The notes under the pieces are model-generated. The model saw only the letters and a program-made list of their open reading frames with translations. It had not been told where the DNA came from and did not search any database. Positions 25,525-35,800 of a stretch of DNA of 64,000 nt are shown piece by piece (position 1 is the stretch's first letter; the number at the start of each line of letters is the position of its first letter). The translations under genes and the position numbers were made by a program. Source of the DNA: Candidatus Raymondbacteria bacterium RIFOXYA2_FULL_49_16 (GTDB lineage Bacteria > Fibrobacterota > OXYB2-FULL-49-7 > XYB2-FULL-49-35); NCBI GenBank assembly GCA_001789205.1, contig MFYT01000023.1, forward strand, positions 83,003 through 147,002. The letters are read 5' to 3'.

Positions 25525-27708
25525 TTATCTTGCCAGTATCATCTTCTTATTCAGTTTTTTTCCATCGACAATCACCATTGCAATATATACACCCGAGGCC
25601 ACCTGAGCGCCAGCGTTGTTTAGGCCATTCCATTCTACATTCGCATTGCTGAACACCCGTGTTTTTATTGGTATTGTCCTTACTGTTTGGCCGTTCATAT
25701 TGCAGATATATAAACAACCTGAGGTTATTACGCTGAATTTCGTTCCAATATTGATTTTTATCATAGTAGTGGGATTAAACGGATTGGGTGCTACACTTAT
25801 GATATCCTCTCGACCTAATGGCTGAACATCGCCCTTTGAAATGGTCTGAGGTTCTCCGCATGGATAATTTTGACCCCGTGAATTTAGCGTGACCTTTGCA
25901 ATTGCGCCGGAAAGACGTATGGGCACATCCGGGACAAGCAGAAGATCCAGGCTGTCTGCCGTAATGGTTCCGGTTGTTTCAACGGATTCCGAAGCATCCA
26001 TTATTTCATACGTAAAAACATCATCTTCGCATACTTCAAGCGTCTGAAGATTGCGCGGTGTTATGTCCACGGTATAGGTCTCCTGGCAATTGTTGGAACA
26101 GTTACACACATTAATGATGGGAATACTCCATGACGTTGATGTCTCCTCGATCCTCTTGCCGCTTAGGACAGAATGTTCCTGTGTTCCCCATTCAACGTTG
26201 AGCATGTATGTACGGCAGGTAGGACAGGCATGATCGGCGGCGTTATACGCGCATCCCTCCCTGGCAGGTACATTGGAAAACCCGGGCCGGCTTTCGTCCC
26301 AGCGCATATAATTTATCATTCTGCTGCCATAACCCGAAGCATCGTTCCATGCGTGTCCACCCGGAGTTGCCGCATATCCATAGGAATGACGTGAATCCTT
26401 GAGATAATCTTCAAAAGGTTGCCCCTGTGAACTAAAGGGGATTGATTCGTCATCATAGGTATGCCATCCATTAATGAGGCCAAAACTTTTATAGGTATTA
26501 AGCTTCATAAAATGGACTACATCACGGGCATCGTACACGTTCATACCGGTGAATTGTGTGACCCAATCGAGTCCGGCATAATCGGGATCGTTGAAAGGCA
26601 GGAATTTTACCGGATTTGCATTGCTTACAGCTCCGTAATTGCTGAAAATCGACGCTCCCCACATAAAAATTCCCTGATCAGTGTACACGCTGTCATAATT
26701 CGTTAATCCATGGCATGCCCACATGGAGGTAACGAATGAGGGATAGGCCATAAGCAGTCCAAATCCGCCTGATGCACCCATGGAGTTGCCGTTAAAGTAA
26801 TATTTTGGTTGTGTGATATGATATGCCCGCCTGGCCCATAAAGCGACCTGGATATGGCGGTATTGTATATAATTCGTAATAGTATCTTGCATGCTTTGAG
26901 ATGCGGTGCCGGATTCACCGTCCCAATCCAGGGATTGGTGATATCCGAAATACCAGGTGGGCTGGCCATTGCCGGAAAGATCTCCGCAGCCGTAATTAGA
27001 ATAGTCTGATGAAGCAAGCACGGTTGTGCTGATGCCGTCATAATGCGCACTGGGCATATTACCACCGTTTGAAAACGCAGACCTTGTTATGACAAATGGA
27101 AAAGCATAACCGAGATAATTTTCCCGGTATAGCTCATAGTCGAGCCACATGGTATAATAATCACGCATACTGCCCACATAATATCTGACAGCGCCGATAG
27201 GTTGCTTTTGCTCGTTAATGGGACCGCAGCTGTTGCCGGATGTTATGGCGGCTTCCTCCACGCTGCCTGAAGAAACCGTGGTTATCGCATAATAATAGTC
27301 CGCTTGCGCGGCTTCCTTCACGGTCCATACAAAAAGGCCTGTGGTGGTGCCAAGCTGCGTTCCCCTACCGCTGGACACGGGCTGAATGATACAACGACTG
27401 ATGACCGCGTTCTGATAATCAGTGTCGGTTTTTTTATCCATCAGACTGCTGTCTGTTTTATGCATTTCCCTGAAATAGCTTGAACCTTCCTTGATTTCAG
27501 CTATGCATGTTGCCGATAAAAGATTACCACTGGTGATTTGCGCCGTGTTCCGGTAAATCCGGTACGTTTCCCCGGATTGACCATTGTCCTCCTCCCAGGT
27601 CAGGAATGTCTGGCCTTCCCTGAAAAAACCGGCAAGTCCTGTTGGCTGCGCGGCATTGGCAGCGCACAGCGCCGCAAAGACGCATATCGCGATATTCTTT
27701 ATTTTCAT
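25525..27708 (-). CDS. Secreted alpha/beta-hydrolase (esterase-like), paralogue, with sorting domain
   Basis: The 727-residue protein starts at 27708 behind AAAGGAGG. The signal peptide ends 'CAANAA'. The N-terminal FnIII-like domain ('GLAGFFREGQTFLTWEE', 'YRIYRNTAQIT') and the hydrolase elbow 'FNGNSMGASGGF' (Ser309) match the 16872-18995 protein. A Cys cluster follows ('HACPTCRTYML', 'NVCNCSNNCQ'), which is unusual and could form disulfides or bind metal. The C-terminus has 'ISVAPNPFNPTTMIKI' and 'VASGVYIAMV'. It lies 25 bp after the lyase-like gene and ends at a terminator. It is probably an esterase acting on the same decorated polysaccharide. Confidence 0.83.
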   Translation of the reverse strand: MKIKNIAICVFAALCAANAAQPTGLAGFFREGQTFLTWEEDNGQSGETYRIYRNTAQITSGNLLSATCIAEIKEGSSYFREMHKTDSSLMDKKTDTDYQNAVISRCIIQPVSSGRGTQLGTTTGLFVWTVKEAAQADYYYAITTVSSGSVEEAAITSGNSCGPINEQKQPIGAVRYYVGSMRDYYTMWLDYELYRENYLGYAFPFVITRSAFSNGGNMPSAHYDGISTTVLASSDYSNYGCGDLSGNGQPTWYFGYHQSLDWDGESGTASQSMQDTITNYIQYRHIQVALWARRAYHITQPKYYFNGNSMGASGGFGLLMAYPSFVTSMWACHGLTNYDSVYTDQGIFMWGASIFSNYGAVSNANPVKFLPFNDPDYAGLDWVTQFTGMNVYDARDVVHFMKLNTYKSFGLINGWHTYDDESIPFSSQGQPFEDYLKDSRHSYGYAATPGGHAWNDASGYGSRMINYMRWDESRPGFSNVPAREGCAYNAADHACPTCRTYMLNVEWGTQEHSVLSGKRIEETSTSWSIPIINVCNCSNNCQETYTVDITPRNLQTLEVCEDDVFTYEIMDASESVETTGTITADSLDLLLVPDVPIRLSGAIAKVTLNSRGQNYPCGEPQTISKGDVQPLGREDIISVAPNPFNPTTMIKINIGTKFSVITSGCLYICNMNGQTVRTIPIKTRVFSNANVEWNGLNNAGAQVASGVYIAMVIVDGKKLNKKMILAR

Positions 27709-27733
27709 ACCAACCTCCTTTAGAATCGTTTTG

Positions 27734-30067
27734 TCATTTTAATAACGTTATTCGAAGCGTATATTCTTGGTTTCCGGTTTTCACTTTTATCAGATACGTT
27801 CCTGATGGAAATCCATGTGCGTCCCATATACTTTTATTGCGATTTAAAGCGTCCGTTATTGCATGGACGCGTTTTCCATGGATATCGTATATGTTTATTT
27901 GCACTGGTCTTTTGGCGTTTTTTGCCGAAAAGACGATCACGGGGTTGAATGGGTTTGGATAAGCGCATATGTCAAAATCTTGCGCTGGCGGTTGAGGATA
28001 CTGCTTACCGTCAACAGCGGCGGACAAGCTCCACGTACAGGGGTCTGCCAGAGTGAGCCAATCGCGAGAATCAAAATAAGCGCATTCAGGGTTAGACCAT
28101 CCGCGCGGACCCGCAAACCCTCCAACCGTGTCCAAATAATCGTACACAAATTGATACGCCTCATCGCTTTTCGGCATGCCGGCGCGTTTGGCAATGGCTA
28201 GCGCATATATAAGATATCCTATCCATTGTGTCTCCATTTTATTGTCCCGACCCATCTCTACGGCAACATAGCTGTCTGTCTGAGTGGTCATTATACGGTA
28301 TGCATCAGCCCAATTGTCCGGGATCCTGTAACCTTTTTGACAACTGGTACTGCATTGGAAATCAATGTAATGTGAAAAATAATTCACCGCGTCCCATTTG
28401 TTGAAATCCGGGTGGTTGACGCATACACCCACAGGGAGTCGTAGCATGAAATCCCGCCATTGGGACGCTCCGGCAAAGCCCAGACGCGCAAGCTGGTCAG
28501 CCACATCGAGGATGAAATAGTTGTTCTCGTACATGCCGCCCCTATTTTCCACTAAATAAAGGCCGAATTGATTATTCATATCAACACGCGCAATATGACA
28601 AAGCGCGGAATCAATGGTTCTATCAATGCAGTCCTTGAAATACGCTTTGTCCGAATGATTGTCCGGTAACGTCACCCACGAATCCAATATTTCCCGCAAG
28701 TGCATGGCGTTTTCCCGGTTTCGCCCGCACACTATTCCATTGCTGTTCCTTCCTTCGTACCAGAGGCTATAGGCAGCCCAATAAAGCTGTTCTTCCATGT
28801 AGTAATAATCGCCGGTGATAATATAAGGGACAAAAGGAAAAGAGGGCGGATATCCCCAGCTGACAGTGTATGGATGGCGCATATCTCCGTACGGACAATC
28901 GAAGAAGGCGTACCCCACGTCCCAGCCATGGTCGCACAGCCAAGGGAATTTTCCTGGAAAATCCCGCAATTGCAGTATCCGGCCGTTTTCCTTGTTACGG
29001 CCGTGCACGGGAAAGCTTGCCGCTTGTTCTCCTGCGCAGAGCATGACCTCTTCATTCCGCCAATCCATTGAATAGAGATAATCGGTTGTCCAGCTTGGGA
29101 AGATTTTCCTGTCATCGCGTCCTGCGCACTCGATCAGGTTCCTGAAAATGACGCCATTTTCAAGAATGTCATTTCCATCAGCCGTCCCATTTAAAAATGA
29201 TGCGTATCTGCCGGCAATTTTATTTTCTTCTATGCCTTTCGTGTAATCATATGGAGGCAGGTATCCAGTGGATATCAAATAGGTAACATTAAACTTGATC
29301 TGCGACCGGGATGGCTTGTTTCCAAGCCAGAACACTCTGCGCCACCGCGAATCACGCCAGTGACGCACTGAATCCCGGCTGAATGCATTTATTGGTGAAG
29401 CATTGCCAAGAAAAAGGTCAACATCGTAATAGGCTGCGCCACGGTTGCAATGCCATACATTTTCCGCAACAACAGATACCCGTATGCCGTTCCAGCCTGG
29501 ATAACAGCGGACCTGGTATTGGACATTGATGTTTTCGCTGGGGTTTAGGTTCGTGTCGTTCAGTAAAAACTCCGTACATAAACCGCCGGAAAGCCACGTT
29601 TCGAGCGAAGAGGCGTTTTGGACTATCTGCCGCGCTGAAATTGATGTAAGGCTATCTATGGCCGACAAGCCGCTATCACGATAAAATTTAAACTCAAGGC
29701 GTGCGTCAAAATCATGGAAAAGGAGCGAATCCTTATTCCACTCATCATTGCCCTGCATCGGGCTGCCATCAGATAATTCTATGGTTTGCTCGCTATTTGC
29801 AGTGAGTAAAGGTATGATCAAAGAGATGATCCCATACCGCACCGAACCATCGTCGTACCGGTTTTTAATATCCATCTGGGCCGGAACATCCAGCCCATTA
29901 ATCCGCGCTATAATTGAAGACTGCACATGGCCTTTGATAAAAGGATGGCCAAAGGTGACCGGATAATGGGGTGTGGTAACGCCCGCGAGTTCCTTGATGG
30001 AGATTTCAGTAACTTTGGCATAAATTGGAAAAAAGGCTAGAATGAAAAATAATAAAGAAAGTCTCAT
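27734..30067 (-). CDS. PL26-like exo-rhamnogalacturonan lyase with sorting domain
   Basis: The 777-residue protein is read from ATG 30067, which opens into a signal peptide ('MRLSLLFFILAFFPIYAKV'); a further 18 upstream in-frame codons would bury that signal. The N-terminal segment 'HYPVTFGHPFIKGHV' ... 'MDIKNRYDDGSVRYGIISL' is the RIFT-barrel start typical of the PcRGLX/PL26 exo-rhamnogalacturonan lyase family. The middle is rich in Trp, Tyr and His, as expected for an (alpha/alpha) toroid lyase. The C-terminus is the sorting-type domain ('CAYPNPFNPVIVF', 'FPSGTYLIKV'). It lies between the AraC-type regulator and the second hydrolase in one minus-strand operon. Family membership is by motif recognition; the substrate is inferred. 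Confidence 0.72.
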   Translation of the reverse strand: MRLSLLFFILAFFPIYAKVTEISIKELAGVTTPHYPVTFGHPFIKGHVQSSIIARINGLDVPAQMDIKNRYDDGSVRYGIISLIIPLLTANSEQTIELSDGSPMQGNDEWNKDSLLFHDFDARLEFKFYRDSGLSAIDSLTSISARQIVQNASSLETWLSGGLCTEFLLNDTNLNPSENINVQYQVRCYPGWNGIRVSVVAENVWHCNRGAAYYDVDLFLGNASPINAFSRDSVRHWRDSRWRRVFWLGNKPSRSQIKFNVTYLISTGYLPPYDYTKGIEENKIAGRYASFLNGTADGNDILENGVIFRNLIECAGRDDRKIFPSWTTDYLYSMDWRNEEVMLCAGEQAASFPVHGRNKENGRILQLRDFPGKFPWLCDHGWDVGYAFFDCPYGDMRHPYTVSWGYPPSFPFVPYIITGDYYYMEEQLYWAAYSLWYEGRNSNGIVCGRNRENAMHLREILDSWVTLPDNHSDKAYFKDCIDRTIDSALCHIARVDMNNQFGLYLVENRGGMYENNYFILDVADQLARLGFAGASQWRDFMLRLPVGVCVNHPDFNKWDAVNYFSHYIDFQCSTSCQKGYRIPDNWADAYRIMTTQTDSYVAVEMGRDNKMETQWIGYLIYALAIAKRAGMPKSDEAYQFVYDYLDTVGGFAGPRGWSNPECAYFDSRDWLTLADPCTWSLSAAVDGKQYPQPPAQDFDICAYPNPFNPVIVFSAKNAKRPVQINIYDIHGKRVHAITDALNRNKSIWDAHGFPSGTYLIKVKTGNQEYTLRITLLK

Positions 30068-30132
30068 GATAGCCCCCGGTATATTAAATAGCCCCCTGTC
30101 CTTTTCCTTTTTTCCTGACAATTGCCTGATCG

Positions 30133-30144
30133 TTAATCGTTTAA
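30133..30144. promoter_or_regulatory. Candidate operator palindrome (TTAATCGTTTAA)
   Basis: This is the third copy of the TTAA-N-CG-N-TTAA motif, 66 bp upstream of the lyase-like gene start on the minus strand, in the 194-bp gap after the AraC-type gene. No clear -24/-12 element was found here, so binding by the AraC-type regulator with another sigma factor is possible. Confidence 0.35.
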
Positions 30145-30261
30145 TAATATAATGGCGTATGTATCAACGAAATAGCCTTTTACGGCAAAAAACGCTATCC
30201 TAATGGAAAAAGCGCTGATGTTAAGGGAAATTCCGTACTTTTTTAGAAAAGAAGGCTTTTT

Positions 30262-32253
30262 TCAGCCCCTGCGGTAGTCTTTTGGGGTCTTTCCAGTGAT
30301 CTTTTTAAAGTTACGAAGGAAGATGATGGGATCGCTAAAGCCCACTTCATATGCTATTTCAGAAATGGATTTTCCAGTCAATTTCAGCAGTTCAGAGGCC
30401 TTTTGAATACGGTATTCCCTGAGACGCTGCACAATGGAGATGCCGCGTACTTCCTGATAAATGTCCGATGCGCGGCGCTCACTTAAAAAAACATGCCGTA
30501 CGAGTTGTTCCCTGTCCATGTTCGCGTCAGAATATTTTTCAGCAATACAGGCGTCGATCTGGTCCGCGATTTTCCGCCACTGCTCAGGTATTTGTTGTTC
30601 CCCTGGTTTTTTCCTACGCCAGACCCAAAAGATCGCGATCAACACGCATGCAAGCGTTAGAACAGCCAAAAGCGGCAGAATACGGCGAAAGAACATTGAT
30701 AGAGGAGGGTTGGAAAGGAGAAAATAGAGTGAAGAAAACCGGCTAAGGGCCGAAGTATCCTGGCAGACCATGTTCGCGTGGATAGCCCAAACACCGGGTA
30801 GCATTTTAGAGATAGTGTGAATTGATACCTGTGCGGATCCGCTTTCAGGGCAAAATATAACTTTATCCAAGAGCAGTACTTGCATTGGCAGGGATTGATC
30901 CCCGGCAACGGCCACGGTGGTCCTGTTTTTGCCTTGTTGGCATTTATAGAAAACGGAATCACCTGATGAAATACTGTAAACGTAGTTGGAGGACTCGTCA
31001 AATACTCCGAACCTGTCTTGTTTTTCGCTGGTAAATGATTCAGAGCAGAGGTTCAGGTCAATATAGGCTTCTTTCTTACAGGGGGGGAATGTAAAAAGGA
31101 GAACAAGCGTGTCTCCGGACCTGATGCGGTTGCCAGGACCCGCGGGCATGGTAAGCGCCATTTGATCGCTGGAAGAAAGCCTGCTGAACATCAGACTGCT
31201 GGAAGATTTCCCCGTGAAAAACAGGCGCTTCTTGGACCAAGGGCCTCTTGATTCCGGCGCGTCGATAAACCGGCCCGCATAGCGATATTCCGCGCCCTGC
31301 GGAAAAGGACGGGCGAATGTAAAAGGCCCGCCAACAGCGAATACGCTATCACGCACAATTTTACCGGCAGAGTCAACCCGGATTTCACACCATCGTATCC
31401 GTGTTCCGGGTACTGCGCTAATCATAAACTCAGGCCGGTGTTCTTCGAGGTAGCAAAACGGGACCGGGCTGACGAATCCGGGAGTACGCAAGATCGGAAT
31501 AAAACGCTGCTCAGAGATGACGATATTATCCACATCCATCGCGGTCAAAGGCAGCTGTGAAGCTTGCGCAATCCCAAAGGCCCATGATTTTAAAAACATA
31601 GGCTGACTCGACAGCTTCATTGTTCCGCATCCAACGAACATTGTATCAATGAACAGGGAATCAATTATTGAATCGCTCCGAAACGCCATGAACAGGGCCG
31701 CGTGATACCATCGCAAGGCTTCAAGGGGAACATTGTCTTTTACACCGATGGTTTTCGCGCTGCTGTCAAACGCGGGCCGTTGAAGCGTTTGAAGGTATAT
31801 GCGGCCATCAGCATGTTTCTGAAAAAGAAGCACTGGCGTGTGAAAGTGGTTTCCTGACACTGGCGCCAGAAGGAATTGAGCGATTCTGACATATGGATTG
31901 CCTTGGGTGATAGCCGCGGTGTCCGCCAGGATAATCCTGAACCAGAATTGGCAGTAGATGCCTTTTTCGAACTGCGGGGAATGTATGGGCCAGTGGATAC
32001 TTTTTTCGAGAAAGCGTCCTTCTCCTGTGAGTATGCGCAGCCCGCCGTTGCCCTCAAACGCATGCTGGCTGTCAACCGATGCCCATGATGTAATGGAATC
32101 GCCCGTATTCGCATTCCACTGGTTCAGGGACTCTTTTGATTCGAAATCCTCTGAAAAAATGATTATTGCGGACGCTGAGTTGAAAAGGAGCGCCATCAGG
32201 ACGGCAATCAGCAACAATGTACAATTGCGCGGTAAACTCATGCTTGGATGCAA
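30262..32253 (-). CDS. Membrane-anchored one-component AraC-family regulator
   Basis: The 663-residue protein has a signal or anchor segment (about 10-29) and a long extracytoplasmic region. That region begins with a concanavalin/LamG-like beta-sandwich ('FSEDFES..LNQW', 'GIYCQFWFRI', 'AMDVDNIVIS') and continues with an FnIII/Y_Y_Y-like part. One transmembrane helix follows (about 523-545), with a basic stop-transfer 'WRRKK' and a cytoplasmic AraC DNA-binding domain (about 585-663: 'SISEIAYEVGFSDPIIFLRNFKK', shown here as a broken motif, ending TGKTPKDYRRG). No kinase or receiver lies between sensor and DNA-binding domain. It probably senses an oligosaccharide in the periplasm and activates the downstream lyase/esterase genes. 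The start lies near a divergent AT-rich region; no strong ribosome-binding site was seen. Confidence 0.85.
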   Translation of the reverse strand: MHPSMSLPRNCTLLLIAVLMALLFNSASAIIIFSEDFESKESLNQWNANTGDSITSWASVDSQHAFEGNGGLRILTGEGRFLEKSIHWPIHSPQFEKGIYCQFWFRIILADTAAITQGNPYVRIAQFLLAPVSGNHFHTPVLLFQKHADGRIYLQTLQRPAFDSSAKTIGVKDNVPLEALRWYHAALFMAFRSDSIIDSLFIDTMFVGCGTMKLSSQPMFLKSWAFGIAQASQLPLTAMDVDNIVISEQRFIPILRTPGFVSPVPFCYLEEHRPEFMISAVPGTRIRWCEIRVDSAGKIVRDSVFAVGGPFTFARPFPQGAEYRYAGRFIDAPESRGPWSKKRLFFTGKSSSSLMFSRLSSSDQMALTMPAGPGNRIRSGDTLVLLFTFPPCKKEAYIDLNLCSESFTSEKQDRFGVFDESSNYVYSISSGDSVFYKCQQGKNRTTVAVAGDQSLPMQVLLLDKVIFCPESGSAQVSIHTISKMLPGVWAIHANMVCQDTSALSRFSSLYFLLSNPPLSMFFRRILPLLAVLTLACVLIAIFWVWRRKKPGEQQIPEQWRKIADQIDACIAEKYSDANMDREQLVRHVFLSERRASDIYQEVRGISIVQRLREYRIQKASELLKLTGKSISEIAYEVGFSDPIIFLRNFKKITGKTPKDYRRG

Positions 32254-32295
32254 AATAACTATTTAAGCCATAAAATAGGTAGCTGGTTCAGGGTT

Positions 32296-32727
32296 TTATT
32301 TAATAAAATATCCAACAAGCTTCCAGGTATCGTCCTCTTTGAGCACAACGACTGTTTCAACAGCCTCTTTTTTATTCTCAAACGATGCTTTGAATTCTAT
32401 TTGAGCGTAGCGGCCGTCCGGCGCTCCGGGTGCCTTGTCCATGGTTTTGGACGATACGAGTTCCCGCGAAACGCATGTTCCCAGGGGCTTCCGGACAGCA
32501 GTGAGCATCTCAGCCCATTTTTCATCAGAACCCAGCGCGGTCTTGAAATAGGGGGCCGCCGCATTGTACGATCCGGCATAATCCTCTTTATCAATTGCGG
32601 TGACGATGGTTTGGGCCGATTGAATGGCTGAATCATCGGCCTGAGGGTTGCTTTTTTCTTTGCCGCACCCAATGATGGGCGGTAATAGAAGCAGGGTGCT
32701 GATAAGCATAAGGGCTGTTTCTTTCAT
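32296..32727 (-). CDS. DUF4019-like lipoprotein
   Basis: The 143-residue protein has a lipoprotein signal peptide (lipobox 'PIIGC'), then a domain matching DUF4019 in outline: 'AQTIVTAIDKEDYAGSYNAA', 'KWAEMLTAVRKPLG' and the terminal 'VVVLKEDDTWKLVGYFIK'. The function of this family is unknown. A GGAGAA ribosome-binding site precedes the ATG. It lies between the AraC-type gene and the restriction locus in the same direction, but probably belongs functionally to neither. Confidence 0.82.
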   Translation of the reverse strand: MKETALMLISTLLLLPPIIGCGKEKSNPQADDSAIQSAQTIVTAIDKEDYAGSYNAAAPYFKTALGSDEKWAEMLTAVRKPLGTCVSRELVSSKTMDKAPGAPDGRYAQIEFKASFENKKEAVETVVVLKEDDTWKLVGYFIK

Positions 32728-32822
32728 GACAGGTTCTCCTTTTGATATTTTGAATATGAACGGTCCTTTATTTTACCTCATCCTTTGAGGCCAATAGCTG
32801 TTTTTGTCGTGCCATTCATTGA

Positions 32823-35800
32823 TTATTTGCCTTTCGTCATCTCATCAGCAATCAACTCAGCTTGCTTCAGGACCGTTTCAGTTGCGAGCATCTGCATATC
32901 CGGCGGATAACCGTATTGCCTTAAAATTCTTTTTACAATAACTTTCAGCTTCGCCTTCACGCTTTCTTTGATTGTCCAATCAATTGAAGCGTTTTCCCTG
33001 ACCTTTTCAAACAGGACAACTGCCAATTCACGCAATTTATCCTTTTCCATCAATTGTTGTGCGCTCTCATTGTTGGCAATTGCCGTGTAAAAGGCATATT
33101 CATGATCGGACAGCCCCATTTCCTTAGGCTCCTTGTCCATTTCCTTGATTTCTTTGCTCAACTTGATGAGCTCGTTAATGACCTCTGCTGCTGTCAGGAT
33201 TTTATTATGGTATTTTTTGATTGAATTTTCAAGCATTTCCATCAAAGTCCTGCCCTGCACCAAGTTTTTTCTGGTGCGAGCCTTGATTTCGTCATTAAGC
33301 AGCTTTTTAAGAACTTCAAGGGCAATGTTCTTATGCTCCATGTTACGGACTTCGAGAAGGAATTCCTCTGAAAGAATGGAAATGTCAGGCTTTTTTATAC
33401 CTGCGGCATCGAATACATCTATAACCTGCTCGGTTACGAGCGCCTTGTCGATGACCTGCCGGATTGCGGTTTCTATCTCTTCGTCTGTTTTGCCTGAATC
33501 GGTCCAGTCAAATTTGGCCAGTCTCGCTTTCACTGCCTGAAAAAACGCGACTTCATCCTTGGCATCCATTGCCTGCTCATGAGGAATTGCGATTGAGAAG
33601 GCCTGGGAGAGCGCCGTTACTTCATCAATGAACCGTTTTTTGCCATCATCCAACCCAAGAATGTGCTCTTCCGCTGCCAGAATAAATGATAGCTTTTTGC
33701 TGGTGTTGGCTTCAAAATAGTCCTCGTAAGCAAAACCGTGGAACATCTGTGAAATTATCTCAATCTTTTCAAGCATAAGCTGGACAGCTTTTGCCTGCAT
33801 AACAGCCGGGTCGCCCTTGCCGCCGCTATTTGAGTAGAAAGACAGGGCTTTTTTAAGATCAGCCGCAATGCCGAGATAATCAACGATAAGACCGCCTGTT
33901 TTGTCCTTATAAACCCGGTTCACGCGCGCGATCGCCTGCATGAGGTTATGCCCCTGCATTGGCTTGTCAATATACAGCGTATGCAGGCATGGGACATCAA
34001 AACCAGTAAGCCACATATCACAGACAATGACGAGTTTGAGTTCGTCTTCCGGGTCCTTCATTCTGTCGGCCAATGCACGCCGCTGTTCTTTTATGGTGTG
34101 GTGCTTTGAAATTTCCGGGCCATCGGACGAAGCCGAGGTCATGACCACTTTCAAGGCGCCTTTTCTCAGGTCGCTGTTGTGCCAAAGGGGCCGTAGTTTT
34201 ATAATTTCAGCATATAATTCGGCAGCGATACGGCGGGACATGGTTACAATCATGCTCTTGCCATCAAATACTTCCTGCCGCAGTTCAAAATGGGTAACAA
34301 TATCCAATGCCACCCGCCGTATTCTGTCTGCGCTGCCGATGAGCGCTTCAAGCTGTGTCCATTTAGCCTTGGCCTTCTGGGTCTCTGTCAGTTCGTCCTG
34401 CTTAAGTTCTTCATCAAGGTCGGATACAAGCTTTTTGCCTTTTGCGCTCAGGCCAATTTTTGCCAGGCGGCTTTCGTAGTATATACGCACTGTTGCGCCA
34501 TCGGTCACGGCCTGCGCAATATCGTAGATATCAATGTAATTACCGAAAACAGCCGGAGTGTTGATGTCGGTACTTTCAATTGGAGTGCCGGTAAATCCAA
34601 GGTATGTCGCATTTGGCAACGCGTCACGCATGTATTTTGCATACCCGTAGGCTATTTTTTTACCTACAACACTTCCGTTTTTGTCTTTTGCATCAACGGT
34701 TTTTGCCTTAAAGCCATATTGCGTGCGATGGGCTTCGTCTGCAATTACAATGATGTTTTTTCTATTAGAAAGCTGTTCGTAAACATTGCCTTCATCGGGA
34801 AAGAACTTTTGAATTGTGGCAAATACAATCCCGCCTGAAGCGACCTTCAAGAGTTCTTTCAGTTTGTCCCTGCTTTCCGCCTGAACCGGTTCCTGGCGAA
34901 GAAGCTGTTTGGAAGATGCGAAGGTATCAAAAAGCTGGTCATCCAGGTCATTTCTGTCAGTTATCATCACAATTGTAGGATTATCCATTGCCAAAACGAT
35001 TTTTCCAGCATAAAAAACCATGGAAAGAGATTTGCCGCTGCCCTGCGTATGCCAAACAACGCCGCCTTTTTTGTCTCCAATAGGCTGCGTCTCGGTACTG
35101 GGCAACCCATAGGTTGCAGGTGGTTCCATTACCATACCGGTGACTTCGACAGGCTCAGCCACCGGTCTTTTATCGGGCGCTGAGCTTGCCGAAGTGCCCG
35201 CATACCCTGATGCCCTGAGTGTGGATTCCACAGCCAGATTAACGGCATAATACTGGTGATACGCCGCCAGTTTTTTAACGGTTTCTATGGTAATAATGCC
35301 GGTATCTTTATCTTCTTTTCTGGCTTTTTCAAATACTATAAAATGTCGGATAAGGTCTAAAAGTGTGGTTTTGCACAGCATACCTTTTATCAGCGTTTCC
35401 AGTTGTCCGATAAGCGGGGATGCTTCCAGTTTGCCGTCCGAAGTTTTCCAAGCCATAAAACGGCTGAAACCAGCGGAAATGGTCCCAGCCCTTGCTTCCA
35501 AACCATCGGATATGACAGTAAAGCCATTATAAGTAAACAGAGTGGGAATGGCCTGTTTATAGGTTTGGATTTGTCTGAACGCCGAATGGATAGTAGCGTT
35601 TTCATCCGCAGGGTTTTTCAGTTCAATTACTACGAGAGGTAATCCATTTACGAAAAGAATGACATCGGGTCGTTTATTGACATTGTTTTCAATAACCGTA
35701 TACTGATTCAAGACAAAAAAATCATTTTTATCAGGGTTGGTAAAATCAATAAGCCACACCAGGTCGCCCCGGTTATTGCCGTCTTTTTGATAGCTTACCT

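Noticed and set aside
30068-30261. Search for a fourth sigma-54 promoter upstream of the PL26-like gene
   Set aside because: No GC-N10-CC (reverse of GG-N10-GC) with a fitting -12 box was found; the closest had the wrong spacing.
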